Source: Desulfatirhabdium butyrativorans
Lineage (GTDB): Bacteria > Desulfobacterota > Desulfobacteria > Desulfobacterales > DYRK01
Assembly: GCA_020718785.1 (NCBI GenBank)
Contig: DYRK01000001.1
Coordinates: forward strand, 1-13,783
Length of the DNA: 13,783 nt
Reading direction: 5' to 3'
A program made the translations under genes and the position numbers. Below the pieces are notes generated by a model. The model searched no databases and was not told the DNA's origin. It saw only the letters and a list, made by a program, of their open reading frames with translations. Positions within the stretch are counted from its first letter, which is position 1. Every line of letters begins with the position of its first letter. Below, piece after piece: positions 6,299 to 13,466 of the stretch.

Positions 6299-6955
6299 TC
6301 AGAAAACCGGATAAAAATATTTCATGACAAAACCTGCTATGACCGGCACAGCAAGATTGTCATTTATTGTAAGATTTCCTGTAACTCTTAACGGTATGAG
6401 TTCGAACACGGTAATCGCAAGGGATATGACAAGGATAAAGGGCAGCGGCACTGACCCGCCCCATCTGTCCAAAAGAAACGGAAGAAACGGGAATATGCCT
6501 GAAAAAATTACTGTACACAGAAGGAAACAGGCTATGGAACCTTCGAGGGTTTTTTTTCCGATCTTTATTTTTCCGATTCCCTGGCCGACCAGCGCAGCCG
6601 CGGCATCCCCCGTAATGAACAGAGTCAAGGCTATAAAGGAGATATGCGGCAGCGTGCGGAACAGAACAGAACATATCAGCGCGGAACAGATAAGCCATGT
6701 CGAACCGGTCAGGTTTTCACGCTCCTCATTTCTGAGCATGGAATGAAAACATCTCTGAAATATTTTATTGACATCCGGATACCTGAAACGTAATTTCTCG
6801 ATAAAAACAGACGTGATTAGCAATATCGCCAGAATGACAATGACCATAATGTCGGAGATTCCGAAAATCATCGGGAAGTAAAAAATTCCGATGGGCAGAA
6901 AGAGTCCGACAAAATGAAACAGTTTCCGATTGATTTCCTGTTTTGTGAGCGGCAT
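6299..6955 (-). CDS. SEC59/phytol-kinase-like polyprenol or lipid kinase
   Basis: The 218-residue protein is almost entirely hydrophobic, with about six or seven membrane segments. It carries the landmarks of the CTP-dependent dolichol/phytol kinase and CDP-diglyceride synthase-like family (COG0170): RKLFH near the N-terminus (10-14), TGDAAAALVGQGIGK (115-129), KKTLEGS (134-140), a conserved Glu in the penultimate helix (Glu185) and NDNLAVP (198-204) near the C-terminus. Such enzymes phosphorylate an isoprenoid or other lipid alcohol in the membrane. The exact substrate cannot be inferred; bacterial homologues are often annotated loosely as phosphatidate cytidylyltransferase or phytol kinase. 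The length is normal. AGGA about nine bases upstream supports the ATG at 6955. The 165-bp gap to the CooC-like gene holds a hairpin repeat, so co-transcription is uncertain. Confidence 0.82.
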   Translation of the reverse strand: MPLTKQEINRKLFHFVGLFLPIGIFYFPMIFGISDIMVIVILAILLITSVFIEKLRFRYPDVNKIFQRCFHSMLRNEERENLTGSTWLICSALICSVLFRTLPHISFIALTLFITGDAAAALVGQGIGKIKIGKKTLEGSIACFLLCTVIFSGIFPFLPFLLDRWGGSVPLPFILVISLAITVFELIPLRVTGNLTINDNLAVPVIAGFVMKYFYPVF

Positions 6956-7055
6956 GAGCAGGTTTCCTATTTTTTTCAGCAGTATCAGCAGAACTGCGAA
7001 GTTTCCTGCCTGATGAAGATTTCAAAAGGCATGTATGACTATCTTGCAGATCGTC

Positions 7056-7158
7056 AAAACGATTTGCAAAATCGTTTTACGAGAGATCAAGTTTCACTCA
7101 TTTTGATAAAAAACGATTTGCAAAATCGTTTTACGAGAGATCACGTTTCACTCATTTT
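7056..7158. repeat. 54-bp tandem repeat with AAAACG...CGTTTT palindromes at the 3' end of the large gene
   Basis: Two copies with a 54-bp period start at 7056 and 7110; the second is cut at about 7158. They differ at one position in the shared part (7090 against 7144). Each begins with the palindrome AAAACGATTTGC...CGTTTT (7056-7078 and 7110-7132). The second copy includes the stop codon and last codons of the 1388-residue gene. On the minus strand the palindrome of that copy is followed by a short T-run, so it may serve as a weak terminator for the large gene. Confidence 0.9.
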
Positions 7159-10100
7159 TTCTCGGCTTCCGAATCTGCACCGCTTTCCACAGTGTAGTAT
7201 CACTGAAACACTGCCAGCCCCAGCGCAGCCATTTCAGAAGAGACATTGCCAGCCACAATGCCCAGATCAGCATCAGCACATGATATATCCAGATGGGCAG
7301 AGAAAATGTATAGGGCTGAGGCATGAATTCTGCTATCCGGTCCAGAGTCCAGTGAAGCCTGAAATCGCCTGAGCCGTTGCCGGATATCTGCATATTCGGA
7401 ATGCCCAGCAATCCGTTTCTGACAGCCTGATAAAGACTCATCAGCGCAGACAGAGTCCATCCTGAAAGAAGCAGTTGCATTCCGTCAAACCAGAACCAGT
7501 GATCCGGAGCGTGTTTTTTACGCAGACCCAGAGCTATGAGCCATCCAACTATCAGCAGTGCAACTACCGGAGATACCTGAGTCAGTCCCAGACCCAGCAG
7601 TATCCAATGTCCGGTTTTCAGGGGCGTCAGGGGAATTCTGCCGAGACAGAAAGCTGCCAGAAATACTATAAAAAGATAACTCCAGAACAGCACAGCGGGA
7701 CCGAGACGAGGTCCCGATGTCCATAGAATCCAGCGATTCCGAGGCATATTGAAGGTCACATCCGCGTTTACAGCCTGATCGCCGATTCTGACCTTCGGAC
7801 ATCCGAGCTTCATCGGATTCCCGGATGCCTGATACCATTCCGCATAGATCGTCTGAGCTCCGGGTTGCAGAGGAATGACAATTTTCTGTCCTTCCTGACG
7901 GATCGGCTGACTTTTGTCATTGATCTTTACGAGTTGCAGCTTTGCCTCATCAGGCAGAATTACTTCATGCTGTCCCCCGCGGCTGGTCCGTATTCTCAGA
8001 GCAAGAGATGCTTTGTTTACCCGCTCGCCGGGTGTCCAGTCAAGGGCTGCCGAGTCAATAGTCAGCATCTGACCCGTAACTGCTTCGGGCTTTGAGATTT
8101 TGATAGTAACTGATTCTCCGGGCCAGGGTTTCCAAGTGGGACGCCAATGACCTGCTTCGTCCTGATGGTGAATCACGGCAATTCCCGAAAGATCGCAATG
8201 CCATATCGGACTGGCATCTGCAATCCATGTTTCGGTCCAGGGAACCGACTCTGGCGAGCGCAACTGAATTTCAGGAGACATTTTAAGAGAAGAAGACCAT
8301 TGAATCTCTGTCGCTGCCGCGTTCATATTGACTAAGGCTGCTCCTTTTTCCGTATGAATCTCAGCAGTAGTAACAGATTCGTCTTTGAGCAGCGGCACAG
8401 ATATGACTACCGGAGTTCCCGGCGGCGTCAGACGGGTGACCGTTGTGCTGACTTCCCAGGTGAGTCCGAGATGCAGTACCCGTTCTATGTGAAGAAAAGG
8501 CGGAATTGCGCTGCCCTGACCGGACATCGGTTCGGAGTCATTTTTTTTCAGCCGTGTCAGTTGAATACTTGATTCAACTTTGCCCCCGGGAAGAATACCC
8601 TGCACATCCCATCCCTGACTTGTGAACATAGCCTGATGAGGTTTGAGCGGCAAGGGAATCTGAATAGTATTGCCTGCTCCCGTTCTGCCCGTGAGAATGA
8701 GTTTATGGATACCTTGGGGAATCAATGCTCGCAACAGCCCCTCCGTATCTCTCGATAAGGCTCTGATCGGCTGCTGATCCAGAAATACAGCCTGAGGAAT
8801 CCATGACTCCGAGTTTCCGGGCAAGGGAATTGCAGTCTCACACGCAGCATGGATTTCCATCATCACTTGTATAGAATCATCTGTGACGGTCAGTTCCATG
8901 CGGCTGCAGTCCGCGCAGAAAGGCAGACAATCAGGTTTTTCCAGAAGCCGTTTCTCAAGTTCCAGTAGCAATTCCGAGGATGGATAGCAGGAAGTTCCCG
9001 AAGATCGAACAGCTTCCGATTCAGAAATCTCTGCATTTTTCTCTTGACAGTCCGCGGATATAGGAGACATCAGCCACAGTCCGGCAAAGAGAGACAGAAC
9101 TGCTGCTTTTCCGATGTAGGGACAGACCGGCGGACTGTCTCCGTTTAGCAGAGACCGCCAATACTTGGGATGAACAAGAGCAATGATAAGACCTGCAAGA
9201 AGAATGACTCGCAGAAATGCGAGAACAAAATTCAGGCGGGGAGAAATCAGCCAGAGCCGCAGTTGCTGATCTTTGCTCACAGGACCGTTCCAGTTCATGC
9301 GGACCGACCGCCATCGCCATGTCGGCAATCCGGGACCGGTCTGAATCAGAGCATTGGGATCCTTGGTAAAGACAGCCTGCTTGCGGAGATAGATATTTTT
9401 GTTCTGAAGCATCTGAGAAGGAGAAGGCATCTCATAAGACGACATTTCCTTGTAAGACATTATCTGCTCTGCTACACCCCGTCCTTTCATCTCATCCGAA
9501 CCGGAGCCGAGAGACTGAGACGAGATATCTCTTTCAATGCCTCTGTCATACTCCAGTTGCGGATACATGCCGATACGAACCTGCTGCACCATGAAAGGAA
9601 TCGCTATGACTATCAACACAGCGAGCGAAGCTGCGCCCCAGAGTATGACGAGTTTTTTTATCTTACCCTGCGGCAGAACTTTCAGCAATCCCAGCCCGGC
9701 AATGATATGCAGCCATACGAGCCGAGGGGATTCGGGTTCATGGTAAATCAGAGTCATGGCAGCCAGAGCCAATATTCCGCATCCTCCGTTTCTGAGTTTC
9801 CATACCGATACGGCAATAATCAGCACCATGAAGAAATCGAGCAAAGTCCAGCGCTGAAACCATGTTCCGGGCAGGACATCTGCTCCTTTTGCTGTCAGAA
9901 GACGCCATCCCGGTGGCAGACGGATTTCGCCGGATATGCTCTGAAAATCGTGATCCCATCCCACCGCGGGAATGACTCGTGAAGATGAGTCATATCTGGA
10001 TTCTGCCACAAGATGAAGTTCTCCGCGGCGCAGTTCCGCGCCCGGTTTTCCGCTGTTTTGAAGCGTAATCAGCTGATCTGTTCCGTCAACGGAAATCCTG

Positions 10101-11314
10101 CCCGGAACTCCCGGAGGATTCATGGCAAGATACCATTGCCGGCTCATAGCTCCGGTTATAGTGTCCTGCACGGTAAAGCCGGTTCCGTCAAAATCGAGCC
10201 ACCAGATACGGTTCAGATTCAGACGGTCCGGCGCAGGATCAGGATCTCCCCGGCGAATTTCCCCGAAAATGATTTTGGCATCCGGATCAACGATATATGC
10301 AGGAAATGCCTTCCAGTCCGCCGGAATATCGGTCTGAGTCGGCTCTACAGAAGAAACGCCGCCGACTTTGACCATACGGAGATGATGTTCCGGCTTGAAT
10401 GACCAGATTTCCTGTCCGTAAGCCCCTTTTACCGGACCGATCTCATGCACCGGCGATTCGAAACGGCTGAGAATCCGAATTTCCCATCGCCCCGGACGGG
10501 CCTGAAACATGATCTCGTTTTTGGCTCCTATCCTTGCCGGGAGCTGGCTTTCAAGATTCATGGGAACCGCATTCTGCAAAAGAATGTCTTCAAGTCTGAT
10601 TTCTCTGGAACGCCCTGAGATATTGAGCTGGATAAGATTCGTAACGGTCATGGGAATGGCATCGTCAATCAGGCGATAAATGACTGCTCCCAGCCGGTCT
10701 TCCTCCCGTGCCTCGGACGATTCCCGTTTTTGCAGCCATAAGCGGCTGTTTTTATCCAATAATGGAAATTCTGCTTCCTGCCCGTCAATAAAAAGGCTGA
10801 CTAAGCCTGCACCCGGAGGAATACGGAGGGTTTCAGGCATTTCACTCCATTCGAATATGCCTTCGATGCGGTGTTCTCCGGGAGTCATATACACTGACGG
10901 CACACCTTCCCGGCTGATTACCGGAATTTCTTCATGATTCAGTCTGACTTCCCGGGGCCATCGCTCCGGATCACCCGGCAGCGGCACCCAGGCATCTGCA
11001 AAAATAAGCCATTCCTGTTCGAATCGTCCGCCCGAAGGTTCAATAAAGACTGTCAGACGGGAGGGCCAGACACAGCGATATGTGTCGCCGTTATTGAAAT
11101 CAGATGGGCAGAACTGTTCGTCTTTGCTGTGAAGAACCCAGGATTTCCACTCTGACAAATCAGGGGGAATGTCTGCGGGATTTATGTCTCCTGCCCAGGA
11201 AAATGAAGCGATTGGCAGCAGAACAGACAGGATCAGACCTGTGTTTCGAAAAAAATAAAACAGATTGAAAATATTCAGGATACTGGCGGTGATTTGAAAA
11301 ATCGTTTCTGACAT
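7148..11314 (-). CDS. Very large envelope protein with two beta-rich and two membrane regions, unknown function
   Basis: I do not recognise a named family. The 1388-residue protein has a signal-peptide-like segment (about 25-41) after an unusual 24-residue extension. A beta-rich extracytoplasmic region (about 42-490) is followed by a membrane bundle (about 492-576), a Ser/Met-rich loop, a membrane helix (about 694-714) and a signal-peptide-like helix (about 736-754). A second beta-rich region (about 755-1198) and a C-terminal bundle of about five helices (1204-1362) complete it. The two beta regions share an ungapped 39-residue block: Cys81-Trp119 aligns with Cys800-Trp838 at 10 identities, including PLPG..E.W. 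This suggests duplication or fusion of two related membrane proteins. I find no catalytic motif, P-loop or protease triad. A role in export, surface assembly or envelope structure is only a guess. The Shine-Dalgarno (AAGAG-like) is weak, but no alternative ATG precedes the signal segment. Confidence 0.8.
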   Translation of the reverse strand: MSETIFQITASILNIFNLFYFFRNTGLILSVLLPIASFSWAGDINPADIPPDLSEWKSWVLHSKDEQFCPSDFNNGDTYRCVWPSRLTVFIEPSGGRFEQEWLIFADAWVPLPGDPERWPREVRLNHEEIPVISREGVPSVYMTPGEHRIEGIFEWSEMPETLRIPPGAGLVSLFIDGQEAEFPLLDKNSRLWLQKRESSEAREEDRLGAVIYRLIDDAIPMTVTNLIQLNISGRSREIRLEDILLQNAVPMNLESQLPARIGAKNEIMFQARPGRWEIRILSRFESPVHEIGPVKGAYGQEIWSFKPEHHLRMVKVGGVSSVEPTQTDIPADWKAFPAYIVDPDAKIIFGEIRRGDPDPAPDRLNLNRIWWLDFDGTGFTVQDTITGAMSRQWYLAMNPPGVPGRISVDGTDQLITLQNSGKPGAELRRGELHLVAESRYDSSSRVIPAVGWDHDFQSISGEIRLPPGWRLLTAKGADVLPGTWFQRWTLLDFFMVLIIAVSVWKLRNGGCGILALAAMTLIYHEPESPRLVWLHIIAGLGLLKVLPQGKIKKLVILWGAASLAVLIVIAIPFMVQQVRIGMYPQLEYDRGIERDISSQSLGSGSDEMKGRGVAEQIMSYKEMSSYEMPSPSQMLQNKNIYLRKQAVFTKDPNALIQTGPGLPTWRWRSVRMNWNGPVSKDQQLRLWLISPRLNFVLAFLRVILLAGLIIALVHPKYWRSLLNGDSPPVCPYIGKAAVLSLFAGLWLMSPISADCQEKNAEISESEAVRSSGTSCYPSSELLLELEKRLLEKPDCLPFCADCSRMELTVTDDSIQVMMEIHAACETAIPLPGNSESWIPQAVFLDQQPIRALSRDTEGLLRALIPQGIHKLILTGRTGAGNTIQIPLPLKPHQAMFTSQGWDVQGILPGGKVESSIQLTRLKKNDSEPMSGQGSAIPPFLHIERVLHLGLTWEVSTTVTRLTPPGTPVVISVPLLKDESVTTAEIHTEKGAALVNMNAAATEIQWSSSLKMSPEIQLRSPESVPWTETWIADASPIWHCDLSGIAVIHHQDEAGHWRPTWKPWPGESVTIKISKPEAVTGQMLTIDSAALDWTPGERVNKASLALRIRTSRGGQHEVILPDEAKLQLVKINDKSQPIRQEGQKIVIPLQPGAQTIYAEWYQASGNPMKLGCPKVRIGDQAVNADVTFNMPRNRWILWTSGPRLGPAVLFWSYLFIVFLAAFCLGRIPLTPLKTGHWILLGLGLTQVSPVVALLIVGWLIALGLRKKHAPDHWFWFDGMQLLLSGWTLSALMSLYQAVRNGLLGIPNMQISGNGSGDFRLHWTLDRIAEFMPQPYTFSLPIWIYHVLMLIWALWLAMSLLKWLRWGWQCFSDTTLWKAVQIRKPRKNE

Positions 11315-11330
11315 GATGTTTCTCTTTTCT

Positions 11331-11350
11331 GCGGGATTGACAAATCCCGC
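11331..11350. other. Hairpin in the leader of the large gene
   Basis: GCGGGATT pairs with AATCCCGC (8 bp) around GACA, 17 bases upstream of the large gene's ATG and adjoining its weak ribosome-binding region. It might affect translation initiation or be a partial terminator from the upstream gene; no T-run supports the latter. Confidence 0.45.
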
Positions 11351-11449
11351 GGCATGGGTATGAAATGCCTCTTATGTACAGCAACTCAGACATTTCAACG
11401 ATTAGAAACTATTTGATAAAAATAGATTAGTTATTCAGCATACTTTAAC

Positions 11450-12091
11450 CTAATAGATATGCTGTAAAATATAGACAGCCTCTTCCAGCCCGATTTTTCC
11501 ATCGCCGTTCACATCCGCATCCTTATAAACTACCTGTCCTCCCAGCCCTATTTGCGCCAGCACTTTTAACGTCAGCACAGCATCTTTCAGATCAATCTTT
11601 CCGCTATGGTCTATGTCTCCAATTTCTACTACGGTAATTGTCGCATCCTTAGTGGCAGATGCTTTTACATCATCTATAAATCCGGATAACTTCAATTCCG
11701 AAGTGCCTTTTGAGGTTGCACTGAACTTTATTTTCAGCAAGAGTCCGTTGCCGGCAAGAAGCGGGGTTCCGAACAATGCGCCGTTGATCTTTAACTTGCC
11801 GTTTTCAATTACTTTTCCTTTGACAAGTGTGAAGTTTTCTGTAAGCGTTCCGGTTTTATCAATCCCCGTGGTTTCGTCAAAACTCAGTATTCCGGAATTG
11901 AACTGCATCATGAAACTGAAAGCGTCCAGATTCAAGCCGGTTCCGACATTGCTGATGTTGACAGGCACAAGAAGGGGTTCTCCCGGTTTTCCGCTTACAT
12001 TTCCTGCGCTGATTTCAAAAGCCCCTGCCATGCCTGAAATTATCAGCGTAATAAATATGGCTCCCGACATAATACGATATGCTTTTTTCAT
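11450..12091 (-). CDS. Secreted cohesin-dockerin protein
   Basis: The 213-residue protein has a signal peptide (about 1-24), a cohesin-like beta-sandwich (about 25-155) and a C-terminal type I dockerin (about 157-213). The cohesin part begins with ISAGNVSGKPGEPLLVPVNI and has the LLKIKFSA strand typical of the fold. The dockerin shows two calcium loops: GDIDHSGKIDLKD (ligand positions Asp159, Asp161, Ser163, Asp170) and DVNGDGKIGLEE (Asp193, Asn195, Asp197, Glu204). Dockerins bind cohesins in a calcium-dependent way. Having both in one small chain suggests self-association or binding to the neighbouring cohesin-dockerin protein rather than a classical cellulosome, as no glycoside hydrolase is seen. 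GGAGG at 12099-12103 gives a strong start. Confidence 0.88.
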   Translation of the reverse strand: MKKAYRIMSGAIFITLIISGMAGAFEISAGNVSGKPGEPLLVPVNISNVGTGLNLDAFSFMMQFNSGILSFDETTGIDKTGTLTENFTLVKGKVIENGKLKINGALFGTPLLAGNGLLLKIKFSATSKGTSELKLSGFIDDVKASATKDATITVVEIGDIDHSGKIDLKDAVLTLKVLAQIGLGGQVVYKDADVNGDGKIGLEEAVYILQHIY

Positions 12092-12120
12092 TTTCCGTCC
12101 TCCCCGATTTAAAAGGATTT

Positions 12121-12160
12121 AAAAGACCTGCCGGGACTTTCAAAATCCGGCAGGTCCTTT
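12121..12160 (-). terminator. Candidate terminator or leader hairpin
   Basis: The arms 12121-12134 and 12147-12160 pair at 13 of 14 positions with a GC-rich core (GACCTGCCGG) and a 12-base loop. On the minus strand it is followed by TTTT, AAATCC and TTTT, so it could be an intrinsic terminator for transcripts coming from 12584-13441, or an attenuator in the leader of the cohesin-dockerin gene, whose Shine-Dalgarno lies about 20 bases further on. Confidence 0.55.
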
Positions 12161-12217
12161 GCTGATATACTCATCACCGGCGTAAATTGCGCTTTGCCTG
12201 TTTCTCTTTTCTGTTTC

Positions 12218-12546
12218 TGTCATTTCGAGCGCAGCGTATTGTCATTTCAAGTGCAGCGTATTGTCATTTCAAGCGCAGCGAGAAATCTTAGCCTGTAGAA
12301 CGGGTTTCAAACCCGTTTTACATGGGAAGGATTTCTCCTCACTTCGTTCGTCGAAATGACAGAAAGCGTATTGTCATTTCGAGCGCAGCGAGAAATCTTT
12401 CCGTTCCCAAGCGTAAGATTTCTCCTCACTTCGTTCGTCGAAATGACAGAAAGCGTATTGTCATTTCGAGCGCAGCGAGAAATCTTTCCGTTCCCAAGCG
12501 TAAGATTTCTCCTCACTTCGTTCGTCGAAATGACAGAAAGCGTATT
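12218..12546. repeat. Array of TGTCATTTCGA palindromic (MITE-like) units
   Basis: Two nearly identical 22-bp left-arm fragments (12218 and 12240) lead into a complete variant unit (12262-12360). Two perfect 87-bp tandem copies (12361-12447, 12448-12534) and the first bases of another (12535-12546) follow. A unit starts TGTCATTTCGAGCGCAGCG, continues GAGAAATCTT, and ends with the inverse arm AAGATTTCTC...TCGAAATGACA, so each can form a long imperfect hairpin. This type of sequence is common between genes in several phyla. It is read through in several frames as spurious proteins and is not coding. Confidence 0.92.
12294..12322. repeat. Palindrome of the AAAACG...CGTTTT family inside the repeat array
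   Basis: The arms 12294-12307 and 12309-12322 pair at 13 of 14 positions (core AACGGGTTT/AAACCCGTT). The palindrome occupies the centre of the first full TGTCATTTCGA unit, replacing the short spacer found in the other copies. Confidence 0.8.
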
Positions 12547-12583
12547 TTATGCCAGTGGACAGTATAATATCAATGAGAATATA

Positions 12584-13441
12584 TCAAAATGATGCACGGG
12601 AAAAAATATCCACTGCATCTTGCGGCGTAATGCTGCCGTCTCCGTTATAATCTGCCAGTTCCAATTCTTCAGATGTCCACGACGTTTTCAGAGAGAGATT
12701 AAATGCCTCCTCTGCATCTGCGCGTGTGATGCTGCCGTCTTTGTTGACATCGCCTTTTATGCGGGCAGGGAATGTTCCGGCTTGAAATTCCTGCAAATTG
12801 GTCTTGCCGTCTCCGTCAAAATCGTCAGCGGGCTTAACATCCTGAACGGTTCTGATGCTGTCATTCAGGTCCGCATCAATAATCTGCTGTTCATAAGAAT
12901 CCGGCAGTCCGTCATTGTCGGCGTCTTCTGATACTGAAATGCTGATGTTGCCGTTGACAGGCGAAAGCGCAACCGAGGCAGCGTCTTTAGAGGCAAGGGC
13001 ATATCTGGAATTGACACGGGGAATCACATTGGTGGCGGCAAAAGTGACATTATGCTGACCTGCGGGCGCATCAATTGCAGCCTCGATGGTCAGGGTGAGC
13101 AGAATGCCGCTTGATGCCGTAAAGGTGTCAGCGCCGGAATAAGCAATCAGGTTTACGCCGTTATTTGCGGTTTCGGAGAAACTTCGGAAATCGGTGATGA
13201 AATTTGCAGATAACAATTCCCCCTTGGAAATGCTTTTAACAGTGATGCCTTTGGGCAGAATGATTTTGGCGTTCACGCCTGCGTAATCCTTTGTCTCTCC
13301 TGAAAAGCTGAGGTTGAGCGAGGCAGTGCCGCCGGTCTTAACATCGGCAGAGCCGATTGTCAGTTGAGGGGCGGCAATTGCCAGCGGCGCTGCTACGGTG
13401 AAAAGCAGCATAAATATCAGAACTGATCTTATGTGCTTCAT
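12584..13441 (-). CDS. Secreted cohesin protein with calcium-repeat linker and dockerin
   Basis: From the ATG at 13441 the protein has 285 residues. A signal peptide (about 1-24, cleavage near AIA/APQ) is followed by a cohesin-like domain (about 25-170, opening with LTIGSADVKTGGTASLNLSF). Two calcium-binding loops follow, DADNDGLPDSYEQ (173-185) and DFDGDGKTNLQEF (207-219), as in thrombospondin type 3 or EF-hand-like linkers. A C-terminal dockerin (about 230-285) has the loops GDVNKDGSITRAD and DYNGDGSITPQD; ligand residues are Asp231, Asn233, Asp235, Asp242 and Asp264, Asn266, Asp268, Asp275. It should be exported and calcium-dependent. It shares the cohesin-plus-dockerin plan with the next gene downstream on the same strand. 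The frame extends to 13483, but the signal peptide and an ideal AAGGAG favour 13441. The truncated upstream gene ends 25 bp before it, suggesting one operon. Confidence 0.9.
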   Translation of the reverse strand: MKHIRSVLIFMLLFTVAAPLAIAAPQLTIGSADVKTGGTASLNLSFSGETKDYAGVNAKIILPKGITVKSISKGELLSANFITDFRSFSETANNGVNLIAYSGADTFTASSGILLTLTIEAAIDAPAGQHNVTFAATNVIPRVNSRYALASKDAASVALSPVNGNISISVSEDADNDGLPDSYEQQIIDADLNDSIRTVQDVKPADDFDGDGKTNLQEFQAGTFPARIKGDVNKDGSITRADAEEAFNLSLKTSWTSEELELADYNGDGSITPQDAVDIFSRASF

Positions 13442-13448
13442 AATAATT

Positions 13449-13454
13449 CTCCTT
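13449..13454 (-). promoter_or_regulatory. Shine-Dalgarno deciding the start of the larger cohesin-dockerin gene
   Basis: AAGGAG lies seven bases before the ATG at 13441. It lies inside the longer frame (start 13483), which would add 14 charged residues before the signal peptide and is therefore rejected. Confidence 0.85.
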
Positions 13455-13466
13455 AATTGATTTTCT

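Larger units (their letters stand above)
12092..12583. repeat. Long non-coding gap filled with repeats
   Basis: There is no gene in this 492-bp stretch. It contains the leader of the cohesin-dockerin gene at 11450-12091, a strong hairpin at 12121-12160, and then an array of TGTCATTTCGA palindromic elements at 12218-12546. Positions 12547-12583 are plain AT-rich sequence next to the stop of the upstream gene. Confidence 0.8.

Noticed and set aside
6914..7372. 152-residue plus-strand frame over the 7056-7158 repeats
   Set aside because: It is made of translated palindromic repeats and the antisense of two real genes, and has no supported start.
9170..9982. 270-residue plus-strand frame
   Set aside because: It lies wholly inside the 1388-residue minus-strand gene, has a composition typical of a shadow frame (rich in Arg, His, Ser, Gln) and no recognisable domain.
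11398..11433. AT-rich imperfect palindrome resembling the AAACG...CGTTT family
   Set aside because: Only a 6-bp stem is clear and the similarity to the family is weak, so I do not list it as a copy.
12218..12546. Possible CRISPR array because of regular repeats
   Set aside because: The repeated unit is 87 bp with no unique spacers of constant length, and each unit is itself an imperfect hairpin. It is an intergenic palindromic repeat array.
12307..12592. Open frames with repetitive protein sequence on both strands of the repeat array
   Set aside because: They arise because the 87-bp period is divisible by three and the units lack stops in several frames. The same sequence is a known kind of intergenic repeat; no ribosome-binding site or domain is present.
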